A stretch of DNA of 60,761 nt from Thermus igniterrae ATCC 700962 (GTDB taxonomy: Bacteria > Deinococcota > Deinococci > Deinococcales > Thermaceae), in NCBI RefSeq assembly GCF_000376265.1, contig NZ_AQWU01000059.1, positions 1 through 60,761 of the forward strand. The letters run 5' to 3'. Both the position numbers and the translations under genes were made by a program. Within the stretch, counting starts at the first letter, position 1. Each line of letters starts with the position of its first letter. Of the stretch, positions 9,290 to 18,168 are shown piece after piece. The notes below the pieces were generated by a model. That model had not been told where the DNA came from. It saw only the letters and a list, made by a program, of their open reading frames with translations, and ran no database searches.

Positions 9290-10369
9290 GTGCGCCGTCT
9301 GGCCCCCTGGCAGTGGCTGGTGTTGCTGGTTCTCCTCTACTTGGGTCTGGCGGAGGCCCTAAGGCTTTGGCTGGGCCTGGTCTGGGCGGAGCGGCTGGCC
9401 CTCCTCCTGGCGGCCTTGGGAGTCTGGGCCTTCGTCAACGGCCGCTTCGTCTTCGCCTACTACCACGCCTTCCTCACCTCCTTGCGGGTGCGCCACCTGC
9501 CCCGGGCCCAGGAGCCTGGCCCGGAGGAGCACCTTCTGGTCCTGGCCCCCCACCCCGACGACGAGGTCCTGGCGGCGGCCGGGCGCATGCGCCGCACCCT
9601 GGCGGCGGGGGGGCGGGTGAGCGTGGTCTACCTCACCTCGGGGGACGCCTTTGACCTGGCCGCAGGAAGCCCTCTTCCCTCCCAGGAGGCCATGCGCAGG
9701 CTGGCCTTGAGGCGCATGGTGGAGGCCTGGCGGGGCCTGGAGGCCCTGGGGGTTTCCCGGGAAAACGCCTACTTCCTGGGCTTTCCCGACCAGGGTCTTT
9801 TCCAGCTCTTCACCACCCACTACTACCTGGCCTACGAGAGCCCCTACACCGGCCTCAAGGCGGTGGCCTACCCCGGGTGCTACCGCCCGGGGCTTCCCTA
9901 CACGGGCAAGGCCCTGGAGGCCACCCTGGTGGAGCTTCTGGAGCGCCTCAAGCCCACCCGCATCCTCCTCCCCAGCCCCCTGGACGCCCACCGGGACCAC
10001 CAGGCCACCGCCTACTTGGGCATGCAGGCGGCGGCCTCCTTGGGCATGGAGGGGCGGCTGGAGTACTACCTCATCCACGGAGGGTACCAGTACCCCCTGC
10101 CCAAGGGCCTCCACCCCCGCCTGCCCCTCTACCCCCCGCCTCGAGGCCGGGGCCTCATCTGGTGGCGCTTCCCCCTCACCGAGGAGGAGGTCCGCCTTAA
10201 GGAGAAGGCCATCCGGGCCCACCGCAGCCAGATGCGCCTCTTGGGCCGCTTTCTCCTGGCCTTCGTGCGGCAGAACGAGCTCTTTAGCCCCCTGCCCGTC
10301 CCCACCAAGGAGGCCCTAGCCCCGGAGGAGGAGGGGTGGGCCGTCCTCGAGGGGCGGGAGGTCGGCTAG
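9290..10369 (+). CDS. PIG-L (LmbE-like) family deacetylase, membrane-anchored
   Basis: A 359-aa protein. The N-terminal 60 residues form two hydrophobic helices (WLVLLVLLYLGLAEAL and LALLLAALGVWAFV), which should tether it to the membrane. The zinc-binding motif APHPDDEVLAAAG follows, with a second metal/catalytic motif SPLDAHRDHQA. Both are diagnostic of N-acetylglucosaminyl deacetylases of the PIG-L/BshB/MshB fold. The acceptor could be a sugar lipid or a low-molecular-weight thiol precursor; the sequence does not decide. The 3' end overlaps scpB on the opposite strand by 54 bp. Confidence 0.88.
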   Translation: MRRLAPWQWLVLLVLLYLGLAEALRLWLGLVWAERLALLLAALGVWAFVNGRFVFAYYHAFLTSLRVRHLPRAQEPGPEEHLLVLAPHPDDEVLAAAGRMRRTLAAGGRVSVVYLTSGDAFDLAAGSPLPSQEAMRRLALRRMVEAWRGLEALGVSRENAYFLGFPDQGLFQLFTTHYYLAYESPYTGLKAVAYPGCYRPGLPYTGKALEATLVELLERLKPTRILLPSPLDAHRDHQATAYLGMQAAASLGMEGRLEYYLIHGGYQYPLPKGLHPRLPLYPPPRGRGLIWWRFPLTEEEVRLKEKAIRAHRSQMRLLGRFLLAFVRQNELFSPLPVPTKEALAPEEEGWAVLEGREVG

Positions 10370-10840
10370 GCTCTCCAGGCCGAAGACCTCCAGGAAGCGC
10401 TCGGTGGTGCCGTAGAGCTTGGGCCTCCCCGGGGCCTCCTTCTCCCCCACCAACTGGACCAGCCCCCTTTCCAGTAGTCCCTCCAGGATGCCCTCTACGC
10501 TTTTGCCCCGCATGGCCTCCAGCTCCGCCCGGGCCACGGGCTGGTGGTAGGCGATGAGGGCCAGCACCTCCAGGGCTGCCTTGGAAAGCCGGGGCGGGGA
10601 GGGCTTGAGCACCCGCTCCACCGCGGGCAGAGCGGCCTCATGCACCACCAGCCGCCACCCCCCCGCCACCCGCTCCAGGGCCACCCCCAGGTGCCCGGCC
10701 TCGAGGTCCTTTTCCAGGGCCTTGAGGGTCCGCAGGAGCACCTCCTCCGGGTGGCCCAGGGCCCTGAGCTCCTTCAGGGCCACAGGCCGCCCCGCGGCGA
10801 AGAGGACGGCCAGGAGCTCGGCCTTGAGGCTTACCTCCAT
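10316..10840 (-). CDS. scpB: Segregation and condensation protein B
   Basis: A 174-aa ScpB, the winged-helix partner of SMC-ScpA in chromosome condensation. Recognisable features are the first winged helix AVLFAAGRPVALKEL and the second with ALEVLALIAYHQPVARAEL, VEGILEGLLERGLV and GRPKLYGTTERFLEVFGL, which is the most conserved ScpB block. ATG 10840 is chosen because it follows the tsaC stop by 2 bp and matches the usual family N terminus. A longer frame runs back through tsaC antisense sequence and is rejected. scpA is not adjacent. Confidence 0.93.
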   Translation of the reverse strand: MEVSLKAELLAVLFAAGRPVALKELRALGHPEEVLLRTLKALEKDLEAGHLGVALERVAGGWRLVVHEAALPAVERVLKPSPPRLSKAALEVLALIAYHQPVARAELEAMRGKSVEGILEGLLERGLVQLVGEKEAPGRPKLYGTTERFLEVFGLESLADLPPLEDGPPLLLRG

Positions 10841-10842
10841 GG

Positions 10843-11430
10843 CTAGCGGAGGTAGGGCAGCAGGGCCTCCTTGGGGATGGCCCCTTCCCGCAACACCTCC
10901 CCCGTGCGCAGGTCCACCACGCTGGAGGCAAGCCCCCCCGCCTCCCCGGGGAAGACGTAGTCCACGGCAAAGGCCCGGGCCTCGGCCTCCGTGCGCACCG
11001 GGGGCTCCCCGCTCCGGTTCAGGCTGGTGGCGGCCACGTGCCCTCCCACCCGGCGGAGGAGTTCCCGCAGGGTCTCGTGGGCGGGCATCCTCAGGCCCAC
11101 GGAGCCGTCCGGGCTGATCCAGGGGGGGATGTTCCGGCCCGGCACCACCACGGTGAGCCCCCCCGGCCAGAAGGCCTCGGCAAGCCGTAAAAACTTCTCC
11201 CTGAGGGCCCCGGGTTCGGCCAGCTTCAGGGCGCTTTCTAGGTCGGCCACCAGCACCTGCAGGGGCTTGGTCTCCTCCCGTCCCTTGAGGGCGTAGATGC
11301 GGCGGCAGGCCGCCTCGTCCTCCATGAGGGCCATTACCCCCCAGACGGTGTCCGTGGGGAAGGCCACCAGACCGCCCCCTTTGAGGGTCTTGGCGGCTTC
11401 GTCCAGCTCCTTGGGGTATACTAGGGCCAT
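10843..11430 (-). CDS. tsaC: L-threonylcarbamoyladenylate synthase (TsaC/YrdC)
   Basis: A 195-aa YrdC/Sua5-domain enzyme that makes threonylcarbamoyl-AMP from Thr, bicarbonate and ATP for the t6A37 modification of ANN-decoding tRNAs. Motifs: GGLVAFPTDTVWGV, LKGREETKPLQVL (KxR), WPGGLTVVVP, GLRMPAHE and ATSLNRSGEPP (SxN). It lacks the C-terminal Sua5 domain. Its ATG overlaps the pilC ATG on the other strand (shared CATG), and it is tightly coupled to scpB downstream. Confidence 0.93.
   Translation of the reverse strand: MALVYPKELDEAAKTLKGGGLVAFPTDTVWGVMALMEDEAACRRIYALKGREETKPLQVLVADLESALKLAEPGALREKFLRLAEAFWPGGLTVVVPGRNIPPWISPDGSVGLRMPAHETLRELLRRVGGHVAATSLNRSGEPPVRTEAEARAFAVDYVFPGEAGGLASSVVDLRTGEVLREGAIPKEALLPYLR
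11417..11422 (+). promoter_or_regulatory. -10 box of pilC inside the tsaC start region
   Basis: TATACT followed by exactly 6 nt and the pilC ATG suggests a leaderless transcript. The box lies inside codons 3-5 of tsaC on the other strand. A mirror TATACT on the minus strand (11442-11447) lies inside pilC, 11 nt before the tsaC ATG. No clear -35 for either. Confidence 0.5.
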
Positions 11431-12649
11431 GCCAGTCTACCAGTATAAGGCCCGGGACCGGCAGGGCCGCCTGGTGGAGGCCACCATTGAGGCGGAAGAC
11501 CTGCGCACCGCCGCCCGGCTTCTGCGGGACAAGGGCCTCTTCGTGGCCGAGATCAAGGAGCCAGGGAGGGGCCTGCAGGCCGAGGTACGCCTGCCCGCCA
11601 TAGAGCGGGGCCCCGGCCTGAAGGACCTGGCCATCTTCTCCCGGCAGCTCGCCACCATGCTGGGGGCTGGCCTCACCCTTCTCCAGTCCCTGGCCATCCT
11701 GGAGCGGCAGACGGAGAACAAGAAGTTTCGCGAGATCCTCAAGCAGGTCCGCACCGACATTGAAGGGGGGTTGGCCTTCTCCGATGCCCTCACCAAGCAC
11801 AAGCTCTTCTCCCGCCTCTATGTGAACCTGGTGCGGGCCGGGGAGACCTCGGGCGGCCTGGACGTGATCCTGGACCGGCTGGCCAGCTTCCTGGAGAAGG
11901 AGCTGGAGCTCCGGGGCAAGATCCGTAGCGCCATGACCTACCCCGCCATCGTCTTCGTCTTCGCCGTGGGCGTGGCCTACTTCCTCCTCACGGGCATCGT
12001 GCCCCAGTTCGCCCAGATCCTCACCGACCTGGGCTCGGAGCTCCCCCTCCTCACCCGTTTCCTCATCGCCGTATCCAAGTTCCTGCAGGCGTCCACCCTG
12101 CCCCTTCTCCTCCTGGCGGTGGTCCTGGTTTTCGTCTACCGCTGGTACTACGGCACCCCTCAGGGGCGGAAGGTCATTGACCGCATCAAGCTCCGCATCC
12201 CCGTCTTCGGCAACCTCAACCGCAAGACCGCGGTGGCCCGCTTTTCCCGCACCCTGGCCCTCCTCCTCTCTAGCGGCGTGAACATTGTGGAGTCCCTGGA
12301 CATCACCAAGGGTACCGCGGGGAACGTGGTGGTGGAGGAGATCGTGGAGGCGGCCAAGCAAAGGATCCAGCAAGGGGACCCCCTGAACCTCACCCTGGCC
12401 CAGCACCCCTTTGTCTTTCCCCCCATGGTGAGCTCCATGGTGGCCATCGGCGAGGAGACGGGTGCCCTGGACACCCTGCTTTCCAAGATCGCCGACTTCT
12501 ACGAGCGGGAGGTGGACGAGGCGGTGGCCAGCCTCACCGCCGCCATTGAGCCCCTCATGATCATCTTCCTGGGCGTGATCGTGGGCATGATCGTGGCGGG
12601 CATGTTCCTGCCCCTCTTCCGCATCATCGGCACCCTTTCCGCGCAATAA
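11429..12649 (+). CDS. pilC: Type IV pilus inner-membrane platform protein PilC
   Basis: A 406-aa GspF/PilC protein, the inner-membrane platform on which the assembly ATPase acts for pili, twitching and DNA uptake. It begins MPVYQYKARDRQGRLVEATI, the family hallmark. It carries two T2SSF domains (about residues 65-190 and 270-395), with the repeated RQLATMLGAGLTLLQSL / RTLALLLSSGVNIVESL blocks. Three membrane segments lie near residues 170-190, 220-240 and 370-400. No other pil gene is adjacent, so it is an orphan platform gene here. Convergent 26-bp overlap with the EVE gene. Confidence 0.95.
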   Translation: MPVYQYKARDRQGRLVEATIEAEDLRTAARLLRDKGLFVAEIKEPGRGLQAEVRLPAIERGPGLKDLAIFSRQLATMLGAGLTLLQSLAILERQTENKKFREILKQVRTDIEGGLAFSDALTKHKLFSRLYVNLVRAGETSGGLDVILDRLASFLEKELELRGKIRSAMTYPAIVFVFAVGVAYFLLTGIVPQFAQILTDLGSELPLLTRFLIAVSKFLQASTLPLLLLAVVLVFVYRWYYGTPQGRKVIDRIKLRIPVFGNLNRKTAVARFSRTLALLLSSGVNIVESLDITKGTAGNVVVEEIVEAAKQRIQQGDPLNLTLAQHPFVFPPMVSSMVAIGEETGALDTLLSKIADFYEREVDEAVASLTAAIEPLMIIFLGVIVGMIVAGMFLPLFRIIGTLSAQ

Positions 12650-13076
12650 GCGCCTGGGCCACCTCCGGGGGGACCGGCATCACGGAAAGCCGGTTCCCCC
12701 GGCGCACCAGGGGGTGGTCGGGGGGGAAGCAGGTCCTGAGGGCCTCCAGGGGGATGAGGGGCCAGGCCTCGAGGAAGGCCACCTCCACCGTGTACCAGCG
12801 GGGCCTTTCCCGGGTGGCCCTGGGGTCAAAGTAGGGGCTCTGCGGGTCAAACTGCGTGGGGTCGGGGAGACGGGTGGCCACCACCTGGCAGAGCCCCACG
12901 ATGCCCGGGGGGTTCTGGTCGGAGTGGTAGAAGAAGCAGAGGTCGCCTTCTTCCATCTGCATCAGGTAGTTCCGGGCCTGGTAGTTCCTCACCCCGTCCC
13001 AGATGGCCCTGCTTTCCCGCCTGAGGTCTTCTATGCTGTAGGTCTTGGGCTCGGATTTGAGGAGCCAGTAGGCCAT
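12624..13076 (-). CDS. EVE-domain protein
   Basis: A 150-aa protein beginning MAYWLLKSEPKTYSIEDL, with IWDGVRNYQARNYLMQM, GDLCFFYHSD, PGIVGLCQVV and PRWYTVEVAFLEAW. These are the conserved blocks of the EVE fold (PUA superfamily), which binds modified nucleobases in DNA or RNA. Standalone EVE proteins are common in bacteria and are often near modification or restriction functions; none is visible here. The start is supported by a leaderless-type promoter. Confidence 0.93.
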   Translation of the reverse strand: MAYWLLKSEPKTYSIEDLRRESRAIWDGVRNYQARNYLMQMEEGDLCFFYHSDQNPPGIVGLCQVVATRLPDPTQFDPQSPYFDPRATRERPRWYTVEVAFLEAWPLIPLEALRTCFPPDHPLVRRGNRLSVMPVPPEVAQALIARKGCR

Positions 13077-13083
13077 AACCTAA

Positions 13084-13113
13084 AGTCTAAAGGCCTTTTT
13101 AGCCCCTTCCCAA
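13084..13113 (-). promoter_or_regulatory. Promoter of the EVE gene
   Basis: On the minus strand there is a -35-like TTGGGA (13108-13113), an 18-bp spacer and -10 TAGACT (13084-13089), with 7 nt to the ATG at 13076. This again fits a leaderless transcript. Confidence 0.55.
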
Positions 13114-13147
13114 CCCTTTTGGCGTGGCAGAAAGTAAGGATGAAAGC

Positions 13148-13617
13148 ATGCGCTTCCTTCTCCTCCCTTTCCTTATCGCCCTTTCCGCCTGCACCCTTTC
13201 CCTCAAGGTCCTCCCCGGGCACCGCATCCAGGGCCTGGAGACCCAGGCCGCCTACTGCACCGCCGGTAACACGCAGGTGGACTTCCGCTTCTTCCTGGAG
13301 GGCCATCTGGACTGCCTGGACTTTTTCTGGTTTCCCGAGGGCCTGGGCCCGGACCAGGCCCTTTCTCAGGAGCGCGGGACCCTACAGGGTCTCTTGGGGC
13401 CGGGGACCCACCGGGGGTGACCCCCTCGGGGGAGGTGCGGGCTGTGGCCCTGGCCTCTCCCCAAGCCCTGGGGGTGGCCCCCCAGGGGATTGGGGTGGAG
13501 CCCCTGCCCCATAGGAGGCTTTGGCTCCGGGGCTACACGGAGGGGGTTCCCGGCCCCTATGTGCCGGCCCAGAGCCCGGTGCGCCCGGCCGCTTCCTTCT
13601 GCGACCCTTCCTGGTAG
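13148..13617 (+). pseudogene. Small lipoprotein, apparently split by a 1-nt frameshift
   Basis: The ATG at 13148 opens with a lipoprotein signal, MRFLLLPFLIALSAC, with C15 as the lipidated Cys. The frame stops at 13420. A second frame (-1 relative) continues without interruption to 13617 and ends FCDPSW, with [11 protein letters not shown] before it. The switch point is the G5 run at 13411-13415. One extra G there would join both parts into a single protein of about 156 aa. I cannot tell a real mutation from a sequencing error or programmed slippage. The family is not recognised; four further Cys residues suggest an exported, disulfide-bearing protein. Confidence 0.55.
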
Positions 13618-13627
13618 CCTTAAGGGC

Positions 13628-14980
13628 ATGGGAGCGGCCACCCAGGGGGTCTTGGAGGAGCTTCGGCGCCTTTTTGGTGCCCGGGCCCTGCTTTCCCGGG
13701 CACAGAAGGAGGTCTACCGCTACGACGCCATCCTGGTGGGCCCAGAGCCCCTGGCGGTGGTTCTGCCGGAAAGCCGGGAGGAGGTGCAGGCCCTGGTGCG
13801 CCTGGCCCGGCGCCACGGGCTTCCCCTGGTGGCCCGGGGGGCGGGGAGCGGGCTTTCCGGGGGCTCGGTGCCCGGGGAGGGGGCGGTGGTGGTGGCCTTC
13901 ACCCGCATGGCTCGCCTGGAGGTGGACCCCGTGGGGCGCACCGCCTGGGCCGAGCCCGGGGTGACCACGGCCCGCATCTCCGAGGCCGCCCGTCCCTTCG
14001 GCCTCTTCTACCCCCCAGACCCTGCCTCCTACCGCACCAGCACCCTGGGGGGGAACCTGGGGGAGAACGCTGGAGGGCCCCTCTGCTTCAAGTACGGGGT
14101 CACGGGGGACTACGTCCTGGAGCTGGAGTGGGTGGATGCCTGGGGGGAGGTCCACCGCCTGGACCGCAAGGCCTACGACCTCCCGGGCCTCCTCATCGGC
14201 TCCGAGGGCACCCTGGGCCTCATCACCGGAGCCCGCCTCCGCCTTCTGCCCCTGCCCCGCCACCGGGCCACCCTGATGGCGGTCTTCCCCGAGGTGGGCG
14301 CTTTGGCCCAGGCGGTTTCCCGGGCCATCGCCCGGGGGGCGGTCCCCGCGCGGCTGGAGTTTCTGGACCCCCACTGCGTGGATGCGGTGGAGGACTACCT
14401 GGGCATGGGCCTTCCCCGGGGTCACGCCCTCCTCCTGGCGGAGACCGATGGGGAGGAGGCCGAGGCGGTGGAGGAGGAGCTTTCCCTTCTGGAGGAGGCC
14501 GCCTTGGCCCACGGGGCCCGGGTGGTGCGGGCGAGGGACGAAGGGGAGGCCGAGGCCCTCTGGCGGGCCCGGCGGGCGGTGAGCCCCGCCCTGGGCCGGC
14601 TGCGCCCTAAGCGGGTGAACGAGGACATCGCCGTGCCCCGGAGCCGCCTGCCCCAGGTGGTGCGGGAGATCCGGGCGCTGGGGGAGGCCTTTGGCCTCCT
14701 GGTGGTGCAGTTCGGGCACATCGGGGATGGGAACCTCCACCCCAACATCCTCTTTGACCCCCGGTGCGAGCCCGAGGAAAGGGTCTGGGAGCTGGCCCAT
14801 GAGATCGCCCGCGTGGCCCTGCGCCACGGGGGGGTGCTCTCGGGGGAGCACGGCATCGGGCTTATGAAGCGAAAGTTCATGGCGGAGGCCCTGGCCCCTG
14901 AGGGCCTCGAGGCCTTCCGCACCGTCAAAAGGGCCTTGGACCCTGAGGGCATCCTCAACCCGGACAAGGTGCTTCCCTAA
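13628..14980 (+). CDS. glcD: FAD-binding glycolate/lactate oxidase subunit (GlcD-like)
   Basis: A 450-aa protein of the FAD-linked oxidase family. Residues 30-210 form the PCMH FAD domain, with [37 protein letters not shown] and [11 protein letters not shown]. The C-terminal half has the conserved [12 protein letters not shown] and [14 protein letters not shown] blocks of GlcD and D-lactate dehydrogenases. It would oxidise a 2-hydroxy acid such as glycolate or D-lactate. glcE/glcF partners are not nearby, so exact substrate and complex are open. ATG 13628 has AAGGG upstream; a longer frame through the split lipoprotein is rejected. Confidence 0.9.
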   Translation: MGAATQGVLEELRRLFGARALLSRAQKEVYRYDAILVGPEPLAVVLPESREEVQALVRLARRHGLPLVARGAGSGLSGGSVPGEGAVVVAFTRMARLEVDPVGRTAWAEPGVTTARISEAARPFGLFYPPDPASYRTSTLGGNLGENAGGPLCFKYGVTGDYVLELEWVDAWGEVHRLDRKAYDLPGLLIGSEGTLGLITGARLRLLPLPRHRATLMAVFPEVGALAQAVSRAIARGAVPARLEFLDPHCVDAVEDYLGMGLPRGHALLLAETDGEEAEAVEEELSLLEEAALAHGARVVRARDEGEAEALWRARRAVSPALGRLRPKRVNEDIAVPRSRLPQVVREIRALGEAFGLLVVQFGHIGDGNLHPNILFDPRCEPEERVWELAHEIARVALRHGGVLSGEHGIGLMKRKFMAEALAPEGLEAFRTVKRALDPEGILNPDKVLP

Positions 14981-15034
14981 ACCCGTGTCCCGAGGAGGGA
15001 AGGCTGGGGGACTACGGTTTATTTTTCACAGTAC

Positions 15035-15061
15035 TTGCACAGGGCTGGGCTAACCATAAAG
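15035..15061 (+). promoter_or_regulatory. Possible promoter of the diguanylate cyclase gene
   Basis: TTGCAC followed about 15-17 bp later by an AT-rich ACCATAAAG just before the ATG at 15064. The 83-bp gap is AT-richer than its surroundings (GGTTTATTTTTCACAG). Weak match; inference only. Confidence 0.35.
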
Positions 15062-15063
15062 GC

Positions 15064-16050
15064 ATGGGACGCTTCTCCCGGGAAGCGGAGGGGGGCCTCG
15101 AGGGCCTGGCCCGTGGGCTCTACTGGCTCACCTGGGGGGGCCTCCTTGCGGGGATGGGTCTCCAGGTCCTCCTTTACCCTCCCCGGGGTTGGCAGGGATA
15201 CCTCTATCCGGTGTTCCTGGGCCTTTTCCTGCTGGCCCTGCGCGCCGGGCCCCGGGAGGCCCCCCGCCGCCTGGTCCCGGCCTTGGGGGCCTACTTCCTC
15301 TTTGAGTTGGGGCGGGTGGGGGAGGCCTGGGTGGTATTGGGCTTCTGGACCCCCAGCCTTTACCTCCTGGTGGCCTTCGGCTACCGGGGCTGGAGGGCGG
15401 TCTTCCAGGGGGCGGCCTGGGCCTTCCTCTTCCTCCTTCTCCCCTTGGCCCTGGGCCGGGGCTTTTCCCCTACCTGGGCCCACTTCGCCCTGGCCCAGCC
15501 CGTCCTCCTGGCCCTCACCCTACTCCTGGCCCGCTTCCGCGAGCTCTACGGCCAGGTGCGCTTCTGGCGGGACCAGGCCCTTACCGACCCCCTCACCGGC
15601 CTCCCCAACCGCCGTGCCCTGGAGATGGCCATGGAACGGGAGGCGGCCCGGGTGGAGCGGGGCGGGGCGCCCTTCAGCCTGGTCCTGGTGGACCTGGACG
15701 ATTTCAAGCGCATCAACGACGAGCGGGGCCACCCCGAGGGGGACCGCCTCCTCAAGGAGGTGGGGCGCTACCTGGTGGCCCACGTGCGCCGGGAGGACCT
15801 GGTGGGGCGCTGGGGGGGAGAGGAGTTCGCCCTGCTCCTACCCGAGACCAACCCCCTTCAGGCGGAGCGCCTGGCGGAGCGCCTGCGGGAAGGGCTGAAG
15901 GCCTTAGGGGTCACCGCCAGCTTTGGGGTGGCGGGCTACCGCGGGGACCTTCTGGACCTCTACCAGCGGGCCGACCGGGCCCTTTACCGGGCCAAGGCCG
16001 GGGGTAAGGACCGGGTGGAGCGCCACACGGGCTCCTGGGAGGCCTCCTAG
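15064..16050 (+). CDS. Membrane diguanylate cyclase (GGDEF)
   Basis: A 328-aa protein. Residues 1-165 contain about five to six hydrophobic helices with no large extracytoplasmic domain. The GGDEF domain (about 175-325) starts TDPLTGLPNRRALE. It holds the active-site loop RWGGEEFALLLPE and the inhibitory site RRED five residues before it (RxxD I-site), so product inhibition by c-di-GMP is likely. It should make c-di-GMP from GTP in response to a membrane signal. No EAL partner is nearby. The last 4 bp overlap tyrA on the opposite strand. Confidence 0.93.
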   Translation: MGRFSREAEGGLEGLARGLYWLTWGGLLAGMGLQVLLYPPRGWQGYLYPVFLGLFLLALRAGPREAPRRLVPALGAYFLFELGRVGEAWVVLGFWTPSLYLLVAFGYRGWRAVFQGAAWAFLFLLLPLALGRGFSPTWAHFALAQPVLLALTLLLARFRELYGQVRFWRDQALTDPLTGLPNRRALEMAMEREAARVERGGAPFSLVLVDLDDFKRINDERGHPEGDRLLKEVGRYLVAHVRREDLVGRWGGEEFALLLPETNPLQAERLAERLREGLKALGVTASFGVAGYRGDLLDLYQRADRALYRAKAGGKDRVERHTGSWEAS

Positions 16051-17126
16051 GGCATGCGGTAGCCCACGCCCTGAAGGACGGCCCTGGCCCGCTCCCGCTC
16101 CTCCCGGGTGGCGAAGCCCAGGCGCAGGGCCCCCGCCGCCTCCCGGATGGTGAGGACCTCGATGTCCTTTATGTTCACCCCCGCCTCCCCCAAGGCGGTG
16201 GCGATGCGGGCGATCTCCCCGGGACGGTCGGGCACCTGGACCACCAGGTCGTGCATCTCGGGCAGGAGGCTGCGGCGCACGATGGGAAGGCTGTCCCGGG
16301 TGCGCTTGGCGGCCTCGGCGGCCTCCAGCAGGGCCTCGGGCGCCTCCAAAAGCTCCTCCAGCTCCAGGAGGACGGCCCGGAGCTCCTCTATGGCCTCCTT
16401 GAGGGCCTCCTTGTTGGCCACCACCATGTCCCGGCTCATCCTGGGAGACCCGGAGGCCACCCGGGTGAGGTCGCGGAAGCCCCCGGCGGCCAGGAAGATG
16501 AGGAGGTCCCGGTGGGGGCTCTGCGCCACCATGCGGTTCAGGGCCACCGCCAGGAGGTAGGGGAGGTGGGAGATGCGGGCCACCAGCCGGTCGTGGAGGA
16601 GGGGGGGCATCTCCAGGGGGTAGGCCCCCAGGGCCTCCACCAGGCGGCGCACCCCTTCCTTGGCCCGGAGGGGGGTCCGGTCCGTGGGGGTGAGCACCCA
16701 GACCGCGTTTTGCAACAGGCCGGCGTGGGCGTTCTCCACCCCCGCCCGCTCGCTCCCCGCCATGGGGTGCCCCCCCAGGTAGTGGGGAAGGCGGCTTTCC
16801 AAAGCCGCCACCACCTCCCCCTTGACGCTACCCACGTCCGTCCAGAGGCTTTCGGGGTGGGCCAGGGGAGCCAGGGCCTCCCCCAGGGCCGGGAGGGCCC
16901 CCACGGGGGCCGCCAGGACCCCCAGGTCCAGCTCGGCCACCCAGGGCCCCAGCTGGGTGTGCACCCGGTCGGCTACCCCCAGGAAGAGGGCCTTTTCCAG
17001 GGCCACCGGGTCTTGGTCGTAGGCGTGGACCTCCTCCGCCAGGAAGCGCTCCTTGAGGCCCAGGGCCACGCTCCCCCCCAGGAGGCCCACGCCGAAGATG
17101 CCCACCTTGCGAAAAAAGGGCTTCAT
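16047..17126 (-). CDS. tyrA: Prephenate dehydrogenase with ACT domain
   Basis: A 359-aa enzyme that converts prephenate to 4-hydroxyphenylpyruvate in tyrosine synthesis. The N-terminal Rossmann motif is VGIFGVGLLGGSVALGL. The catalytic-region blocks TDVGSVKG, GGHPMAGSERAGVENA and ISHLPYLLAVAL follow. The last 75 residues form an ACT domain (DLVVQVPDRPGEIARIA, GVNIKDIEVL), consistent with feedback by tyrosine. ATG 17126 is chosen because it overlaps the aroF stop as ATGA. A longer frame adds non-homologous residues. It shares the aroF attenuator. Confidence 0.94.
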   Translation of the reverse strand: MKPFFRKVGIFGVGLLGGSVALGLKERFLAEEVHAYDQDPVALEKALFLGVADRVHTQLGPWVAELDLGVLAAPVGALPALGEALAPLAHPESLWTDVGSVKGEVVAALESRLPHYLGGHPMAGSERAGVENAHAGLLQNAVWVLTPTDRTPLRAKEGVRRLVEALGAYPLEMPPLLHDRLVARISHLPYLLAVALNRMVAQSPHRDLLIFLAAGGFRDLTRVASGSPRMSRDMVVANKEALKEAIEELRAVLLELEELLEAPEALLEAAEAAKRTRDSLPIVRRSLLPEMHDLVVQVPDRPGEIARIATALGEAGVNIKDIEVLTIREAAGALRLGFATREERERARAVLQGVGYRMP

Positions 17127-18157
17127 CCCAGGACCGGGGCGGAGAGGGTCTTGTCCAGGGCCTGGACCAGGCGCCGGACCCTTTGCATGAGCTCGGCGAA
17201 CTCCCACTCGTGGAGTTGCTGGGCCGCGTCGGAGAGGGCCTTTTCCGGCTCGGGGTGGGTTTCCACGATGAGGCCGTCGGCCCCCGCGGCCAGGCCGGCC
17301 AGGGCCAAGGGGATCACCCAGTCCCGCTTGCCCGCGGGGTGGGAGGGGTCCACCCAGATGGGGAGGTGGGTCCAGCTCTTGAGCACCGGCACGGCGGAGA
17401 CGTCCAGGGTGAAGCGGGTGGCCTTCTCAAAGGTGCGGATGCCCCGCTCCACCAGGATGACCTGCATGTTGCCCCGGGAGAGGATGTACTCGGCGCTCAT
17501 GAGGAACTCCTCCAGGGTCATGCTCATGCCCCGCTTGAGCAGCACGGGCTTTCGTACCTCCCCCACCGCCTGGAGCAGGGGGAAGTTCTGGGCGTTGCGG
17601 GCGCCGATCTGCAGGGCGTCCGCGTACTCCGCCACCAGCTCCACCTGCTCGGGGGAGAGGACCTCGGTGACCACAGGGAGGCCCGTCTCCTTCCGGGCCT
17701 CGGCCAGGATTTTGAGGCCCTCCTCCCCCAGTCCCTGGAAGGCGTAGGGACTCGTGCGCGGCTTGAAGGCTCCCCCCCGGAGCATCCCGCCCCCGTGGGC
17801 CTTCACGTAGCGGGCGGCCTTGAGGGTCTGCTCCCGGGACTCCACCCCGCAGGGGCCCGCGGCCACCAGCACGTGGCCTCCACCGGTTTTGCCCGTGGCG
17901 AACTCCAAGACGGTGGGGAAGGGCTGGACCTCGAGGCTCGCCAGCTTCCAGGGCTTGGAGATGGGGATGACCTCCGCCACCCCGGGCAGGGCGCGGAAGT
18001 GCTCCATGAGCTCCGGGGTGGGGCCCTTGCCGATGGCCCCCACCAGGGTGGTCTCCACCCCCCGGGACACGTGGGGCCGGTACCCCACCTTCTCAATCTC
18101 CCGGATGACCTCCTCCAGCTCCGCCTCCTGGTACCCTCGCTTCATCACGATCAGCAT
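17123..18157 (-). CDS. aroF: 3-deoxy-7-phosphoheptulonate synthase, type I-beta
   Basis: A 344-aa DAHP synthase that condenses PEP and erythrose-4-phosphate, the first step of aromatic amino acid synthesis. Residues 1-70 are the ferredoxin-like regulatory domain (MLIVMKRGYQEAELEEVI). The TIM barrel has VAAGPCGVESREQ (metal Cys), GGAFKPRTSPYAFQG, LQIGARNAQNFPLL, KPVLLKRGMSMT, LVERGIRTFE, VDPSHPAGKRD and ETHPEPEKALSD. This N-terminal domain mediates Tyr/Phe feedback in related thermophile enzymes. The gene is preceded by a leader peptide and terminator and overlaps tyrA by 4 bp. Confidence 0.96.
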   Translation of the reverse strand: MLIVMKRGYQEAELEEVIREIEKVGYRPHVSRGVETTLVGAIGKGPTPELMEHFRALPGVAEVIPISKPWKLASLEVQPFPTVLEFATGKTGGGHVLVAAGPCGVESREQTLKAARYVKAHGGGMLRGGAFKPRTSPYAFQGLGEEGLKILAEARKETGLPVVTEVLSPEQVELVAEYADALQIGARNAQNFPLLQAVGEVRKPVLLKRGMSMTLEEFLMSAEYILSRGNMQVILVERGIRTFEKATRFTLDVSAVPVLKSWTHLPIWVDPSHPAGKRDWVIPLALAGLAAGADGLIVETHPEPEKALSDAAQQLHEWEFAELMQRVRRLVQALDKTLSAPVLG

Positions 18158-18168
18158 GGTCCCCTCCC

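Noticed and set aside
10841-12646. Extension of the scpB frame to 776 codons
   Set aside because: It runs antisense through pilC and across tsaC; the family N terminus is at 10840.
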